64,000 bases of DNA from Conexibacter woesei DSM 14684 (GCF_000025265.1 NC_013739.1:1426001-1490000), one strand, 5' to 3'. Shown: positions 38,441 to 49,200, numbered from the stretch's first letter. Notes: generated from the sequence alone by a model not told the origin. Translations and numbers: made by a program.

Positions 38441-38507
38441 GTTCAAATCTCGGCGTCCTGAAGACACAAAACCCCTGCTACGGCGGGGGGTTTGTCGTTG
38501 TGGAGGG
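38441..38507 (+). repeat. Right boundary repeat (attR-like)
   Basis: A copy of the tRNA-Pro T-arm (GTTCAAATCTCGGCG) with a degenerate acceptor end (TCCTGAA), followed by the near-identical terminator CAAAACCCCTGCTACGGCGG and flanking GTCGTTGTGGAGGG. It matches 33726-33791. Confidence 0.75.
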
Positions 38508-38668
38508 CCGCGAAGGACCACGAGAGCGGCCCGGCGCACGCCTTCCCGCTCGACCTGCACGAGGTCTCGCACCTCGGCCTCAACGACGTGAGAGACGCGA
38601 TCGTGATCACCGCGTGGACGCCGGAGCGCGGCGTCTGGACGGTCGCGCGCAGACAACAGGGGGCCTAG
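38501..38668 (+). pseudogene. 5'-truncated gene fragment abutting the right repeat
   Basis: An open frame without a start begins at the repeat and ends at TAG 38666-38668. It reads KDHESGPAHAFPLDLHEVSH then GLNDVRDAIVITAWTPERGV with AGA codons like native genes. It looks like the C-terminal ~50 residues of a gene cut by the island boundary. Family not recognised. Confidence 0.4.
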
Positions 38669-38746
38669 GCCCATTGCGGGGCCGGGGAAGATGGACGACG
38701 GTGCATGCGGGCGCGAGGTCGCGCCGTCCGAACGAAAGGGAATTCG

Positions 38747-40756
38747 ATGCGCCGTCTCCGATCCGCCGCCGTCGCGGCACTGACCGCTGTCGCCGCAGCG
38801 GCGGGCGCCGCCAGTGCCCAGGCCGCCTGGCTGCCAGGCCCGACCTACGGCGACGGCGGACTCGCCGGCCTCGTCGGGATCGGCGCTGACGCCTCCGGCG
38901 CGACGACCGTCGCGTGGCTTCAGCGGACGGGCGCGTTCGACGACCCCTCCCAGGTGCGCGTGCAGCGGATCTCGTCAGGCGGCGCCGCGGGCACGGCCCG
39001 GACGGTCGGCATGGCGGGCGGCCCGGTCGGCTCGGTGCCATCGAGCGCGAGCGTCGCGGTCGCGCGCTCGGGCGCCGCGGTCGTCGCGTGGGTCACGCCC
39101 GACGGCGACGCGCAGCTCGTCGCGCTCGGCGCCGACGGCGCGCCCGGGCCCATCCGCACCCTCGCCGCGGACGTCGCGCCCGGGACCGTGCGGACCGGCG
39201 TCGACGAGACCGGCAACGCGACGGTCGCGTGGATCGGCGACGCCGACGCACCGAGCGGGCCCACGCTCCGGGTGCGGCGGATCGCCGCCGACGGCAATGC
39301 CGGCGCGCCGGTCGACCTCGGCGAACCCGCCGACGCGCGGCCGGCGCTCGCGGTCGCCCCCGGCGGCCAGGCGTACGTCGCGTGGCGAGCCGAGGTCCCG
39401 CCGGCGACGGACGCGGTCGTGCGCGTCGCGCGACTCGGCGCGGGCGGAACGCTCGCCAGCGGTCCCGCGACCGTTTCGGCGCCGAATCGAAAAACGGTGG
39501 CCGTGACGGTCAGCGCCAGTGCGTCCGGCGCGATCGTCGACTGGGCGGAGACGGTCGAAGATGACACGACCTACGGCCGCACGACGCGGCTGCGCGACAG
39601 CGGCGGCGTCGTCGGCGTGGCGCTCCGCCAGCTGGAGATGGCGGGGATCGGCCCCGGCGGGGCTGCGTCGACGATCGCCGACGACGGCACCGTCACGACC
39701 GTCTGGTACCAGAACACGACGCTCGGCGCCGGGGAGCTGAGCGCGCGCCGCGTGAGCGCAGACGGGACCGAGTCGATCCGCACGCTCATGACCACGACGT
39801 CGATGACGGAGGTCGAGCTGCTGCCGGCGATCGCGTCCGCCCCGGACGGCGGCGCGTTCCTCACGACGGTGGGCATCGAGTCGTTCGACGGCCTGACGCC
39901 GACGTTCAAGCTGCTCGCGCGCAAGCTCGCCGCCGACGGCACCGCGTCGGCGCCGCAGACGCTCGGTAGAGTCGAGGCCGGCTTGGCATTCCTGGCCGGC
40001 TCGGCCTCGATCGCCGCCGACGGACACGGCAGCGCGACGGTCGGCTGGTATGTCGGCGCCGCCCCCGACAACCTCTCGTTCACGACGGCGAACTACGACG
40101 CGCACCCGCCGACGGTCGACGCGACGATCCCGGCGACCGCGACCGTCGGCGAGGACGTCGTCTTCTCCGCGCGCGCGAGCGACCCGAGCGGCGTCACCGG
40201 ATTCGCGTGGGAGTTCGGCGACGGCAGCGGGGCGCGCGGCGAGACGGTGCGGCACGCGTACGCGCGGCCGGGCGCGTACCCGATCGAGCTGACGGTGACC
40301 GACAGAAGCGGCGACGCGGCCGTCGTCAGACGGACGCTGACGGTGACCGCCGCCGCGACGCCACCCGGGTCGCCGCAGCCGCCCGGGCTTCCGCAGCCGC
40401 CCGCGAGAGAAGCGCCGCGCGCCGCCACCGGCCTGAAGCTGACGAAGGCGCTGCGCAGCGGCGCGAAGGTGACGGTCGCGGGGACGATCTCGCGCCACTC
40501 GGGCGGACACGTGACGATCGCCTACCGCGCGAAGGTCGGCCGCAAGACGGTCATGAAGCGGGGGACGGCGCGGATCGTGCGCGGCCGCTTCGTCGCGACC
40601 GTGAGACTGCCGCGCGCACTCGCCCGCTCGCGCGCCCGCGCGACGGTGACGGTCACGTACAGCGGCGACGCGGACACGCGCCCCGCGACCGCGAGACGCG
40701 CCGTCGCGCTCGCCAGAAGAGCGCCCGCGAGAAGAGGCGCGGCGCGCAAGCGGTAG
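38747..40756 (+). CDS. Secreted PKD-domain protein
   Basis: A 669-aa exported protein. The signal peptide MRRLRSAAVAALTAVAAAAG precedes a region of about 400 residues with repeating beta units (TTVAWLQRTGAF, ATVAWIGDADA, AYVAWRAEVP). This looks like a beta-propeller built from T-V-A-W repeats. A PKD domain is at about 450-535 (GFAWEFGDGSGARGETVRHA). A proline-rich linker and a basic Ig-like tail end the protein (RRAPARRGAARKR). No sortase motif is seen. The GAAAGGG ribosome-binding site supports ATG 38747. Confidence 0.78.
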   Translation: MRRLRSAAVAALTAVAAAAGAASAQAAWLPGPTYGDGGLAGLVGIGADASGATTVAWLQRTGAFDDPSQVRVQRISSGGAAGTARTVGMAGGPVGSVPSSASVAVARSGAAVVAWVTPDGDAQLVALGADGAPGPIRTLAADVAPGTVRTGVDETGNATVAWIGDADAPSGPTLRVRRIAADGNAGAPVDLGEPADARPALAVAPGGQAYVAWRAEVPPATDAVVRVARLGAGGTLASGPATVSAPNRKTVAVTVSASASGAIVDWAETVEDDTTYGRTTRLRDSGGVVGVALRQLEMAGIGPGGAASTIADDGTVTTVWYQNTTLGAGELSARRVSADGTESIRTLMTTTSMTEVELLPAIASAPDGGAFLTTVGIESFDGLTPTFKLLARKLAADGTASAPQTLGRVEAGLAFLAGSASIAADGHGSATVGWYVGAAPDNLSFTTANYDAHPPTVDATIPATATVGEDVVFSARASDPSGVTGFAWEFGDGSGARGETVRHAYARPGAYPIELTVTDRSGDAAVVRRTLTVTAAATPPGSPQPPGLPQPPAREAPRAATGLKLTKALRSGAKVTVAGTISRHSGGHVTIAYRAKVGRKTVMKRGTARIVRGRFVATVRLPRALARSRARATVTVTYSGDADTRPATARRAVALARRAPARRGAARKR

Positions 40757-40971
40757 CGGCGCGGGCGGCGAGCGGCGCGGGCGCACGGCTGCGCGAGAAC
40801 GCTTGCCCGGTGCGCTTCGGGCATGCGAGCAGGAGCGCATCAGCTCGATCAAGTAGCTGCTGTCGTCACCTACGCCGAAGCCGGAGCGACGGCAGCACCG
40901 TGGTGATCGGCGCGGAGGACTACCCGGCTCCGGCGTCCGCCTGAGTCACGCGGGGTCGTCGAGCGGGACCC
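40757..40971. other. Intergenic, no gene seen
   Basis: This 215-bp region lies between the convergent PKD and desaturase genes. I see only short frames and no convincing terminator or RNA. Confidence 0.4.
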
Positions 40972-42069
40972 TCAGGGCAGTGCGAAGCGCAGGACCTTCT
41001 TGGCCACCGAGCGGTACTGGCGGCCGAGGCGGCCGCTCGCGTAGGGCAGCCCGTGGCGCTCGCAGACCGCGCGGACGCGGGGCGCGATCTCGGGATACCG
41101 GTTGCTTGGGAGGTCGGGGAAGAGGTGGTGCTCGATCTGGAACGAGAGATGGCCGCTCATGAGGTGGAACAGCCGGCTCCCGTCGAGGTTGCAGGAGCCG
41201 AGCAGCTGGCGGACATACCAGCCGCCGCGGGACTCGTCCTCGAGCTGCTCCTCGCTGAACGTCTCAGCGCCCTCGGGCAGGTGACCCATGAAGACGATCG
41301 TGTGGGTCCAGACGCTGCGCAGGACATTCGCGGTCAGGTTGGCCAGGGCGGTGCGGCGGGCCGAGCGGCCGGACAGGGCGGGGAACAGCACGTAGTCCTT
41401 GGCGAACTGGCGCCCCGCCTTGCGCATGAACGCGCGCACCTCCCGCCGCGCCTGGGAGGCGGGCTTCGTGCCGTTGCGCACCGCGTCGAGCTCCATGTCG
41501 TAGATCGCGATCGCCCATTCGAAGACAAACGCGAGCGCGACGGCGTAGAGCGGCTGGAGCAGGTACGCCGGATGCCACGGCTGGTCGGGATGCACGCGGA
41601 TCGCCGAGTAGCCGAGGTCGCGGTCCTTGCCGACCACGTTCGTGAACGTGTGGTGCTGGTAGTTGTGGGCGTGCTTCCACGACTGCGCTGTCGACACCGC
41701 GTCCCACTCCCACGTGGCCGAGTGGATCCGCGGGTCGCGCATCCAGTCCCACTGCCCGTGCATGACGTTGTGGCCGATCTCCATGTTCTCGAGGATCTTG
41801 GCCACCGTCAGGAGCGCGGTGCCGGATGCCACCGCCGGGCGGGAGCGCCCCGCGATCAGGAGGATGCGTGCGCTCGCCTCGAGCGTGCGCTGGACGCTGA
41901 CCACGCGGCGGATGTAGGCGGCGTCGCGTTCGCCGAGGTCGGCTCTGACCGCGTCTCGGATCGCGTCGAGCTCGCGCGCGATCGCGTCCAGGTCGTCCGG
42001 GGTGAGCCGGTCGAGCGGGTTCGCGGCGTCTGGATCCAGCACGGGGGTCTCCTGGGCAGGCGGGGTCAC
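40972..42069 (-). CDS. Membrane fatty acid desaturase (acyl-CoA/acyl-lipid type)
   Basis: A 365-aa di-iron desaturase. All three His boxes are present: HNVMH, HAHNYQHH and QIEHH (in LSFQIEHHLFP). Hydrophobic stretches flank them. The QIEHH box is typical of front-end or DesA3-like enzymes. GTG 42069 overlaps the reductase stop (GTGA), so the two are translated together. The pair resembles the mycobacterial DesA3 with its oxidoreductase partner, in which the reductase feeds electrons to the desaturase. Confidence 0.9.
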   Translation of the reverse strand: MTPPAQETPVLDPDAANPLDRLTPDDLDAIARELDAIRDAVRADLGERDAAYIRRVVSVQRTLEASARILLIAGRSRPAVASGTALLTVAKILENMEIGHNVMHGQWDWMRDPRIHSATWEWDAVSTAQSWKHAHNYQHHTFTNVVGKDRDLGYSAIRVHPDQPWHPAYLLQPLYAVALAFVFEWAIAIYDMELDAVRNGTKPASQARREVRAFMRKAGRQFAKDYVLFPALSGRSARRTALANLTANVLRSVWTHTIVFMGHLPEGAETFSEEQLEDESRGGWYVRQLLGSCNLDGSRLFHLMSGHLSFQIEHHLFPDLPSNRYPEIAPRVRAVCERHGLPYASGRLGRQYRSVAKKVLRFALP

Positions 42070-43157
42070 AGCTCGATCTCGACCGGCCCGGCCGCGACGG
42101 ACACGCATGTCTGGACCATGTCGCCGGGTGCGCCGACGGCGCCGGTGCGGAGGTCGCGGACGAAGCCCGCCCGCAACGGTCCGACGCACGTCCGGCAGAC
42201 CCCGGCGCGGCAGCCGCTCGGCAGCAGCGCGCCGGCGGCTTCGCCGGCGGCGAGCAGCGTCGTGGCCCCGTCGGCGTTCACGGTGACGCCGCTGCGCGTG
42301 AACGTGACGGATCCGCCCGGTGCGGCGGCGGCACCCGCGCCGGCCGCCACGCTCGACTGGAACCGTTCGGTGCGCAGGCGGGAGCGCGCACCGCTCGCGG
42401 CGAAGTGCGCTTCCAGCCCGTCAAGCAGCTCGCCAGGGCCGCAGGCCCAGGTCTCGCGCTGCCTCCAGTCCCGCACGAGTCCTACGATCGTCGCGGCGGA
42501 CGGGCGTCCGAGGCGTGACGTGTGATGCTCGTGGAGCGCGAGCCTGCGCTGCCCGGCGAGCCGGCGCAGCTCGCTGGCGAAGATGACGCTGTCCGGCTCA
42601 CGGTCGATGTGGACGACGGTCACGTCGCGCGGCGCGTTCGACCGCGCGAGCGTGCGCAGCATCCCCATGACGGGCGTGACGCCGCTGCCCGCCGTGATGA
42701 AGAGCAGCCGCTCGGAGTCGTCGTCGGGCAGCACGAAGTCGCCCGTCGCCTCGCCGAGGTAGACGACCGCGCCGGGGGACGTCCGACGGACGAGGTGGGA
42801 GGAGACGACGCCGTCGCGCACCGCCTTGACCGTGATCGCGATGCAGCCGTCGGCGGCGCGCGGCGGCGACGTCAGCGAGTAGCTGCGCTGGTGGCGCACG
42901 CCATCGACCTCGACGCCGACCGTGACGTGCTGGCCGGCGCGATGATCGCGCCAGCCCGCTCCGGGACGGATCGCGATCGTGGCGCTGTCCGCTGTCTCGT
43001 GCCGCACCGCGACCACGCGCCCGGCGAGCTGCCGTCTCGACCACAACGGGTTGACCAGCCCCAGGAAGTCGTCTGGCAGCAGCGGGGTGGTCAGCAGGCT
43101 CGCCGCATCCCACAGGCGGCCCCGAGCCCGCCGCCTGTGCTCGGCGAATACGCGCAT
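42066..43157 (-). CDS. Ferredoxin-NAD(P)H reductase with C-terminal 2Fe-2S domain
   Basis: A 363-aa electron-transfer protein. The FAD domain has RSYSLTSPP (R-x-Y-S). The NAD domain has FITAGSGVTPVMGMLRTL and ends with WACGPGELLDGLEAHF. The plant-type 2Fe-2S domain has Cys in LPSGCRAGVCRTCVGPL and VQTCVS. It is coupled to the desaturase gene and is its likely partner. I start at ATG 43157 (MRVFAEHRRRARGRLWDAAS); the upstream open frame is Arg/Ser noise. Confidence 0.9.
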   Translation of the reverse strand: MRVFAEHRRRARGRLWDAASLLTTPLLPDDFLGLVNPLWSRRQLAGRVVAVRHETADSATIAIRPGAGWRDHRAGQHVTVGVEVDGVRHQRSYSLTSPPRAADGCIAITVKAVRDGVVSSHLVRRTSPGAVVYLGEATGDFVLPDDDSERLLFITAGSGVTPVMGMLRTLARSNAPRDVTVVHIDREPDSVIFASELRRLAGQRRLALHEHHTSRLGRPSAATIVGLVRDWRQRETWACGPGELLDGLEAHFAASGARSRLRTERFQSSVAAGAGAAAAPGGSVTFTRSGVTVNADGATTLLAAGEAAGALLPSGCRAGVCRTCVGPLRAGFVRDLRTGAVGAPGDMVQTCVSVAAGPVEIEL

Positions 43158-43479
43158 CGACCGGGACGTTAGCGGTGCGCGCTGCCCGCCGCGCGGAGCT
43201 CCCAGGTGGCTGCCGACGAGCGCACTGCGGCGTCGGCAGCGCCGGCGAGGCGATGCGGTGGACACGTCGGCGCTGCACCAGCTTGTCGCCAATCGCGAGC
43301 GCACATCGACCACTTCCCCAGTCAGGCGGAACCAGCCGCATTGACGGCTCGATCAGCACCAGCCTGGACCGCGCAGGTGCGACGGCATCCGGATGGCCCC
43401 AGGGCGGCATCGGTGGGCGGGAAGGGGTCCGCGTGAGCGGCTGCGCGGTGACCACGGCCCGGGCTTCGTCGACGTGCCG
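43158..43479. other. Intergenic region upstream of the collagen-like gene
   Basis: A 322-bp stretch with overlapping frames but no recognisable product. If the collagen-like protein once had a signal peptide, its coding sequence would have been here. I do not find one in any plus-strand frame. Confidence 0.35.
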
Positions 43480-43965
43480 ATGAGCGGGACCGGCGGCGGC
43501 GCGTCGGCGGGGCCGCAGGGCGATCCGGGGCCGCAGGGGGCGCCCGGGCAGCAGGGCGTCGCGGGGGCGCAGGGCGCGCCGGGCGCCGACGGCGGCCAGG
43601 GGCCGCGGGGCACGCCCGGTGCGAACGGGTCGCAGGGGCCGCAGGGAACGGCGGGGCAGGCAGGCGCGGTCGGACCCACCGGTCCGGCCGGGCCCACCGG
43701 TCCGGCCGGCAAGGCCGGGCGCGATGCCCGCGTCACCTGCACGACCGAGACCGTCAAGCGCAAGCCGAAGACGACCTGCAAGGTGACCTACCCGCCGTCG
43801 GCCAGGCAGCCGCGGTCGGCGACGGCCCGTCTCACCCGCGGCGGCCGCACCTACGCCGCCGGCAGTGCAACGCGCCTGACCGGCACCCGCAAGCTCCCGC
43901 GCGGCACCTACGCGCTGCGCGTCACGCACGGCGGCCGCACGATGACCGCGACGGTCAAGCTCTAG
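43480..43965 (+). CDS. Short collagen-like protein, possibly 5' truncated
   Basis: 161 aa from ATG 43480. Residues 10-75 are G-x-y triplets ([32 protein letters not shown]). They are followed by a Cys-containing small beta domain ([20 protein letters not shown]) and a basic C-terminus. Similar C-terminal domains follow collagen repeats in other proteins of this neighbourhood. No signal peptide is visible at this or the 43393 start, so export is doubtful and the gene may have lost its 5' end. Confidence 0.55.
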   Translation: MSGTGGGASAGPQGDPGPQGAPGQQGVAGAQGAPGADGGQGPRGTPGANGSQGPQGTAGQAGAVGPTGPAGPTGPAGKAGRDARVTCTTETVKRKPKTTCKVTYPPSARQPRSATARLTRGGRTYAAGSATRLTGTRKLPRGTYALRVTHGGRTMTATVKL

Positions 43966-43971
43966 CCACGG

Positions 43972-44003
43972 CGGTCCGCCGCCCTCGCGCGGCCGGCGGA
44001 CCG
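43972..44003 (+). terminator. Perfect 10-bp hairpin after the collagen-like gene
   Basis: CGGTCCGCCG (43972-43981) and CGGCGGACCG (43994-44003) are exact inverted repeats with a 12-nt loop, beginning 6 nt after the stop. Confidence 0.6.
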
Positions 44004-44208
44004 TTACCGTCCCACTTGTTGAAGGACGCCGGCGATCTCCTGGCCGATGACCGGGAGCTGCGGTCCCCAGTTCTTGACGACCGTTTCGTAATTGCTCCCC
44101 GCGAAGTTGCCGGCGGGGATTCACGGCGAAATCACATGTGGACCTGGCGCGTGCGGTTACGTTCACGGGGCCAACCAGCAGCTTCATCAATCGTGAAGGG
44201 GACACATC

Positions 44209-46005
44209 ATGAAGTTGGAATTGTCGCGGATCCGGGTCGCGCGGACCCGCCGCGCCATGGCCGCCACTGCGGCCGCCGCCTGCGCCGTCCTTGCCGTCGG
44301 GGTCGCGCCGGCCTCGGCGGTGACCACCAGATTGACCGACGTCAAGATCAATGAGGTCGAGTCCAACGGCGACGCCGTCCACGGCGACTGGATCGAGCTC
44401 TACAACACCGGCAGAGTCGTCAACGATGAGGTCGACCTCTCGGGCGTGATCCTGTCTGACAGTGACAACACCCACCGGGTCCTCATCCCCGCCAGAACGT
44501 TCCTGGGTGTCGGCGAGTGGGCGGCCTTCCGTGTCGACGACCCCGCCGTCTCCGGCAACTTCGGTCTCGGCGCCGCCGACTCTGCTCGCCTGTTCCCCGC
44601 CGGCACCGTCAACCTCGGGTCGACCACGCCGGCCGACTCCTACTCCTGGACGGCGCACGCCGCGACCACTTACGGCCGCAACCCGGACGGCACGGGCACC
44701 TTCCAGACCACCGCGGCGGCCACGTTCGGCGACGCCAACGACTTCGGCCTCCCGTCGATCGGCAACATCACCGGCATCAAGCTCAACGAGGTCGAGTCCA
44801 ACGGCGACGCCACCAACGGCGACTGGGCGGAGCTGTACAACACCACCGGCTCGGCGATCAACATCGACGGCGCGATCATCACCGACAGCGACCCGGCCCA
44901 CCAGTTCGTCATCCCGTCCTCGACGCCGGACCTTCCCGCGGGCGGCTACGTCGCCTTCCGCGTCGACGACCCGGCGGTCGCGGGCAACTTCGGCCTCGGC
45001 GCTGCTGACGCCGTGAAGCTCTACGCCCCCAACGACGTCACCCTCAGCAGAGTCGTCGACCAGGTCACCTGGTCGTCCCACGCGACCATCACCTGGGGAC
45101 GCACCGTCGCCGGAGCCGGCAGCTGGGCCCAGACCTCGGTCAGCACGTTCGGCGCGGTCAACCAGTTCAGCGGCGTCACGGCCCCCAACCTGACCGGCGT
45201 GGTCGTCAACGAGGCCGAGAGCCACGGCGACGACACCAACGGCGACTGGATCGAGCTGAAGAACACCACCGGGACCAGAGTGAACCTGGACGACGCGATC
45301 CTCTCCGACAACGACAACAGCCACGTCTTCCGGATCCCCGCCGCCACCCCGGACCTGGCCGCCGGAGCAGTGGCCGCCTTCCGGGTCGACGACCCCGCCC
45401 TCGGCGACGGGCAGTTCGGTCTGGGCGACGCCGACTCGGCCCGCCTCTTCAGAGCCGACGCCGTCGACCTGGCCGCGGCGCCGGCGGTCTCCAGACAGTC
45501 GTGGAGCACGCACGCGCTGCAGACCCTCGGGCTCAACGGCAGCGGCGTGTTCGCGGCGACCAACAAGGGCACCTTCGCGGCGGCGAACGACTTCACCTCC
45601 ACGGTGACGCCGGACATCTCCTACGTCGTGCTCAACGAGGTCGTCTCCACCGGTGACGTCACCAACGGCGACTGGGTGGAGCTGTACAACACATCCGGCG
45701 TGACGATCGACATCGGCGGCGCGATCATCGCCGACAGCACGAACGCCAACACCTACACGATCCCCGCCAGAACGACGATCGCGGCCGGCAGAACGTTCGT
45801 GCTCAGAACCGAGGCCACGGCCGGCTTCGGCCTGGGGAGCGACGACGCCGTCCGCCTCTACCGCGCCGGCGGCACGGTCGGCACCTCCATCCCGGTCGAC
45901 CACTTCGAGTGGAGCCAGCACGCGGCCGGGTCCTACGCCCGCCAGTCCAGCGGTCTGGGCATCTGGACCGTGGACGCCACCCCGTCCTACGACGCCGCCA
46001 ACTAA
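44209..46005 (+). CDS. Secreted protein of four lamin-tail domain repeats
   Basis: A 598-aa exported protein with signal peptide to about residue 37 (AVLAVGVAPASA). Four tandem LTD-like units of about 140 aa follow, each beginning with a close variant of INEVESNGD-x-x-x-GDWIELYNT (about residues 46, 190, 335, 476). Each contains DSDNTHRVLIPA-type and FRVDDPAVSGNFGLGAADS-type blocks. LTDs in bacterial surface proteins are often attached to nucleases or adhesins; here only repeats are seen. No anchor motif. A strong terminator follows. Confidence 0.82.
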   Translation: MKLELSRIRVARTRRAMAATAAAACAVLAVGVAPASAVTTRLTDVKINEVESNGDAVHGDWIELYNTGRVVNDEVDLSGVILSDSDNTHRVLIPARTFLGVGEWAAFRVDDPAVSGNFGLGAADSARLFPAGTVNLGSTTPADSYSWTAHAATTYGRNPDGTGTFQTTAAATFGDANDFGLPSIGNITGIKLNEVESNGDATNGDWAELYNTTGSAINIDGAIITDSDPAHQFVIPSSTPDLPAGGYVAFRVDDPAVAGNFGLGAADAVKLYAPNDVTLSRVVDQVTWSSHATITWGRTVAGAGSWAQTSVSTFGAVNQFSGVTAPNLTGVVVNEAESHGDDTNGDWIELKNTTGTRVNLDDAILSDNDNSHVFRIPAATPDLAAGAVAAFRVDDPALGDGQFGLGDADSARLFRADAVDLAAAPAVSRQSWSTHALQTLGLNGSGVFAATNKGTFAAANDFTSTVTPDISYVVLNEVVSTGDVTNGDWVELYNTSGVTIDIGGAIIADSTNANTYTIPARTTIAAGRTFVLRTEATAGFGLGSDDAVRLYRAGGTVGTSIPVDHFEWSQHAAGSYARQSSGLGIWTVDATPSYDAAN

Positions 46006-46031
46006 CGGCAACGTCTGAAACCGCCGCGGAT

Positions 46032-46058
46032 GCCGTCGGGGCCTTGCGCCCCGGCGGC
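46032..46058 (+). terminator. GC-rich hairpin after the LTD gene
   Basis: GCCGTCGGGGC and GCCCCGGCGGC form an 11-bp stem (one G-T pair) with a 5-nt loop, followed by GTTCCGTCGTTG. Confidence 0.6.
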
Positions 46059-46215
46059 GTTCCGTCGTTGTGCACCAGTTCAGAAACGCAAAGAGCTGGC
46101 GCAAGCTGATCACATAACGTTAACTCTGTGACGGCCGCCTGAGATCACGATGGCGTGGTTATGGGCGTAGGGCCGCGGGGCGGCGCGCGTCCCGTCCCCA
46201 TCCTCCAGGAGTCGC

Positions 46216-49200
46216 ATGTCCCCTCGATCTTCGTCGCGGCCGGGGTGCCGCGCGGTGTTCGCCGGTATCGCAGCGGCGCTCACGCTGACCGGCGGGCTGA
46301 CGCTCGCGCCGGCGCAGCTGCCGCTCGCGCCCGTCGCTGCCCACGCCGCCGACACCGACATCGTCAACATCCCCGATGCCAACCTGAAGGCCAGACTCAA
46401 CACGAGACTCGGCTCTGGCCGGCCGGCGACTCAGGACATCACCGTTGGCGAGGCGGCGAGTCTGTTCGGCTCGTACTCGCTCACCGGGCCGTTCGCCGAT
46501 CTCACCGGCCTGGAGGCGTTCACGAACGTCAGGGGCATCACGATCGCGGGGATCTCCGCGAGACAGGCCAGCACGTACACGAGCCTCGCGCCGCTGGCGG
46601 GGCTGACGAACCTCACGTCGCTGCACCTGCAGAGCGGCAAGGCGCGCAACCTGAGACCGCTGGCGGGTCTGACGAACCTGGCGGCCCTCACGGTGCAGGG
46701 CCAGGGCGTGACCAATCCGACGCCGCTGGCGTCGCTGACGAACCTGACGTCGCTGAACCTGACCAACAACGCGATCAGCGATGCCAGCCGGCTGCCGCAG
46801 CTGCTGAACCTGACGACGCTGGACCTGACGCGAAACCGGATCACGAACCCCGCGCCGCTCGTCGGCAAGGTCGATCCCGCGAAGATCAGGACGCTTGGCC
46901 TCGCGGTCAACCGGATCGCGGACGCGTCGTCGCTGGCGGTCCTCGGCGACAGCAGACTTGTCGACTACACGAGCTCCGGCGAAGGGCTGCTGCTGTCGAG
47001 CAACCGGATCACCGACTTCACGCCGTTCGACAGCTGGAGCAGACCGCCGTCGTGGGATCAGACGGACTCCCAGCAGCTCTACGTGGGGGCATACCAGCCC
47101 GGCGGGGTCGTCCTGCCGGCGCTGAGACAGAGCGCCGCGATCACCGATTCGCTGAAGGTCGAGCCGAGCTCCGTGGGCAGCTACGACCCTGCGACGGGAC
47201 GAGTCACGCTGGCCGACGAGAGCGCCGCGAGCGTCGAGCTGATGTCGATGGTTCCCGGCGACTCGTCGCCGCAGCCGCGCTGGACGGTGAACTTCTCCGA
47301 CCCACCGGTCGCTCCCGTCGACGGCACGCCGCCGACGGTGACCGGCACCAGCGAGGTCTGGTCGACGCTCCAGGTGACCGATCCCGGCACGCTGGGCGCC
47401 GAGCCCGATGAGCCCGCGTGCTCGCCATCGAGCCTGCGATACCAGTGGCTGAGTGACGGCGTGGAGATCGTCGCCAACCCGCACGTCACCGACCCGGACA
47501 GCGACACCATTCATCCGGGGGCCGGCCTGCCGATCGGGCCGACCTACACGGTCTGGCCGCGCGACCTCGGGCGCAGACTCTCGGTGCGGGTGACGTGCGC
47601 GGACGCGAGCGGGCAGGGGACGTCGGCGCCGACGCCGGTCGTCACCAACGGCGAGGCGGAGAAGCCGGTGATCGGGACGCTCGACGGCGGCCAGGTCCGG
47701 GTCGACTCGTCGTCGACCGCGTCCTTGCTCGTCGCCGGACGGTCCGGGGTGGCGCTCGACCCGGACGGCACGAGAGTGCCGTTCCACGTCGCCCAGCTTG
47801 GCGCCGACGGACGGCTGACCGATCCGTCGCAGCTGAGACTCAGCGCGACCGCGGCGAACGAGCACAACGACCCGAACCGCGATCCGGCGACGGTGCTCGC
47901 GCCTGGCGACATCGAGTTCGGCGGCAGCGGCTCCAACCGCTGGGTCGTGCTGCGGCCCAAGAAGGAGACGGCGGAGCCCAGCGGCGGCAGCATCGCGCCC
48001 CCGCTGCGCGTCACCGTCACGGTCACCGGCCCGTCGGGCAAGACCGAGCAGGTGTCGTTCATCTACGAGGTCTCGCGCGCGACGACGCCGACCAGCCGCG
48101 TGCTGCTGGCGACGTCGGACGCCTCGACCGCGATCGCGGTCGGCGACGGCCACCTGCTGGTCGCCGACGACGAGCGCGCCCCGATCCGGCTCTACGACGC
48201 CCGCGTCTCGGGCCGTGAGCTCACGACCTTCACCCCCGGCCCGACCGGCGGCGAGGTCGACTTCGAGTCCGCGGCGCGCAAGGGCGACGCGATCTACTGG
48301 CTCGGCTCGCACGGCAACAGAAAGGACGGCGGCGGCCAGGCGAGCCGTCACCGCATCTACCGGACGAGACTGACCGGCCGTGGCCCCAACGCGAGAATCG
48401 AGCCGGTCGGCACGCCGTACCAGAGGCTGCGCACCGATCTGGCAGAGTGGGATCGCACCGAGCACGACGGTTCGCTGGGGCTCTACGCCGCCGGCGTGGG
48501 CAAGATCCCGCCGGACCGTCTCAACGGCTTCAACATCGAGGGCGCCGAGTTCTCGCCCGACGGCAGCTCGCTCTACCTCGGCTTCCGCTCACCGGTCGTG
48601 CCGCCGGAGTCCGGCGGCAGAGCGCTGATCGTGCCGCTGGAGAACGTCGAGGAGCTGACCGCCGGCACCGCGAGAGCGGCCGAGTTCGGCGACCCGATCC
48701 TGCTCGACCTCGACGGCCAGAGCATCCGCGAGATCCGCAAGAACGCCGCCGGCGAGTACCTGATCCTCTCCGCCACGGCGGGGCTGCCCACCGCTGCGAC
48801 CGAGCAGGCGCTGTGGGCGTGGGACGGCGATCCGCACGTCGCCCCCGTGCGGCTTACCACCCACGTCGCGCGCGACCTCGAGCCCGACCACGCCGACAAT
48901 GCCGGCGCCTGGGAGGGAATCGGCGAGGTCCCGGCGCGCCTGGCTCCGGGGCAGCAGGTCCGTCTGCTGATGGACCAGGGCTACGTCGAGCTCTACGGAT
49001 CTGGCGTGGAGAACAAGGACGACAGCAACGACTGGACGCGCAAGTCGCGCACCGACCTGGTCGAGCTGACCGGCGCGGTCGGAACGCTCGCCGCGTCGAG
49101 CGCAACGTCGATCGCGTTCCCCGCGCAGGCGGCGCAGACGACCGGCGCGCCGAGAATCGTCACCGTCACCAACAGCGGGTCGGGCAAGCTGCGGATCGGC

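Larger units (their letters stand above)
33747..38507. mobile_element. Island at tRNA-Pro, apparently degraded
   Basis: About 4.7 kb bounded by a repeat of the tRNA 3' end and terminator. The contents are a frameshifted membrane gene, an unknown gene, an XRE and a ribbon-helix-helix regulator, a secreted GH28-type enzyme and a pseudogene of its paralog. No integrase, transposase or replication gene is visible, so it would be a remnant or non-autonomous. Alternatively the right repeat could be the remains of a second tRNA gene. Confidence 0.55.

Noticed and set aside
33747-38507. Phage or ICE with integrase
   Set aside because: No tyrosine or serine recombinase motifs, relaxase or replication gene found; only boundary repeats and regulators remain.
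42598-46113. Minus-strand open frame of 1171 codons across the collagen and LTD genes
   Set aside because: It is antisense to well-supported genes, its translation is low-complexity (repeats of V, G, R, D) and matches no family. It arises from high GC and third-position bias.
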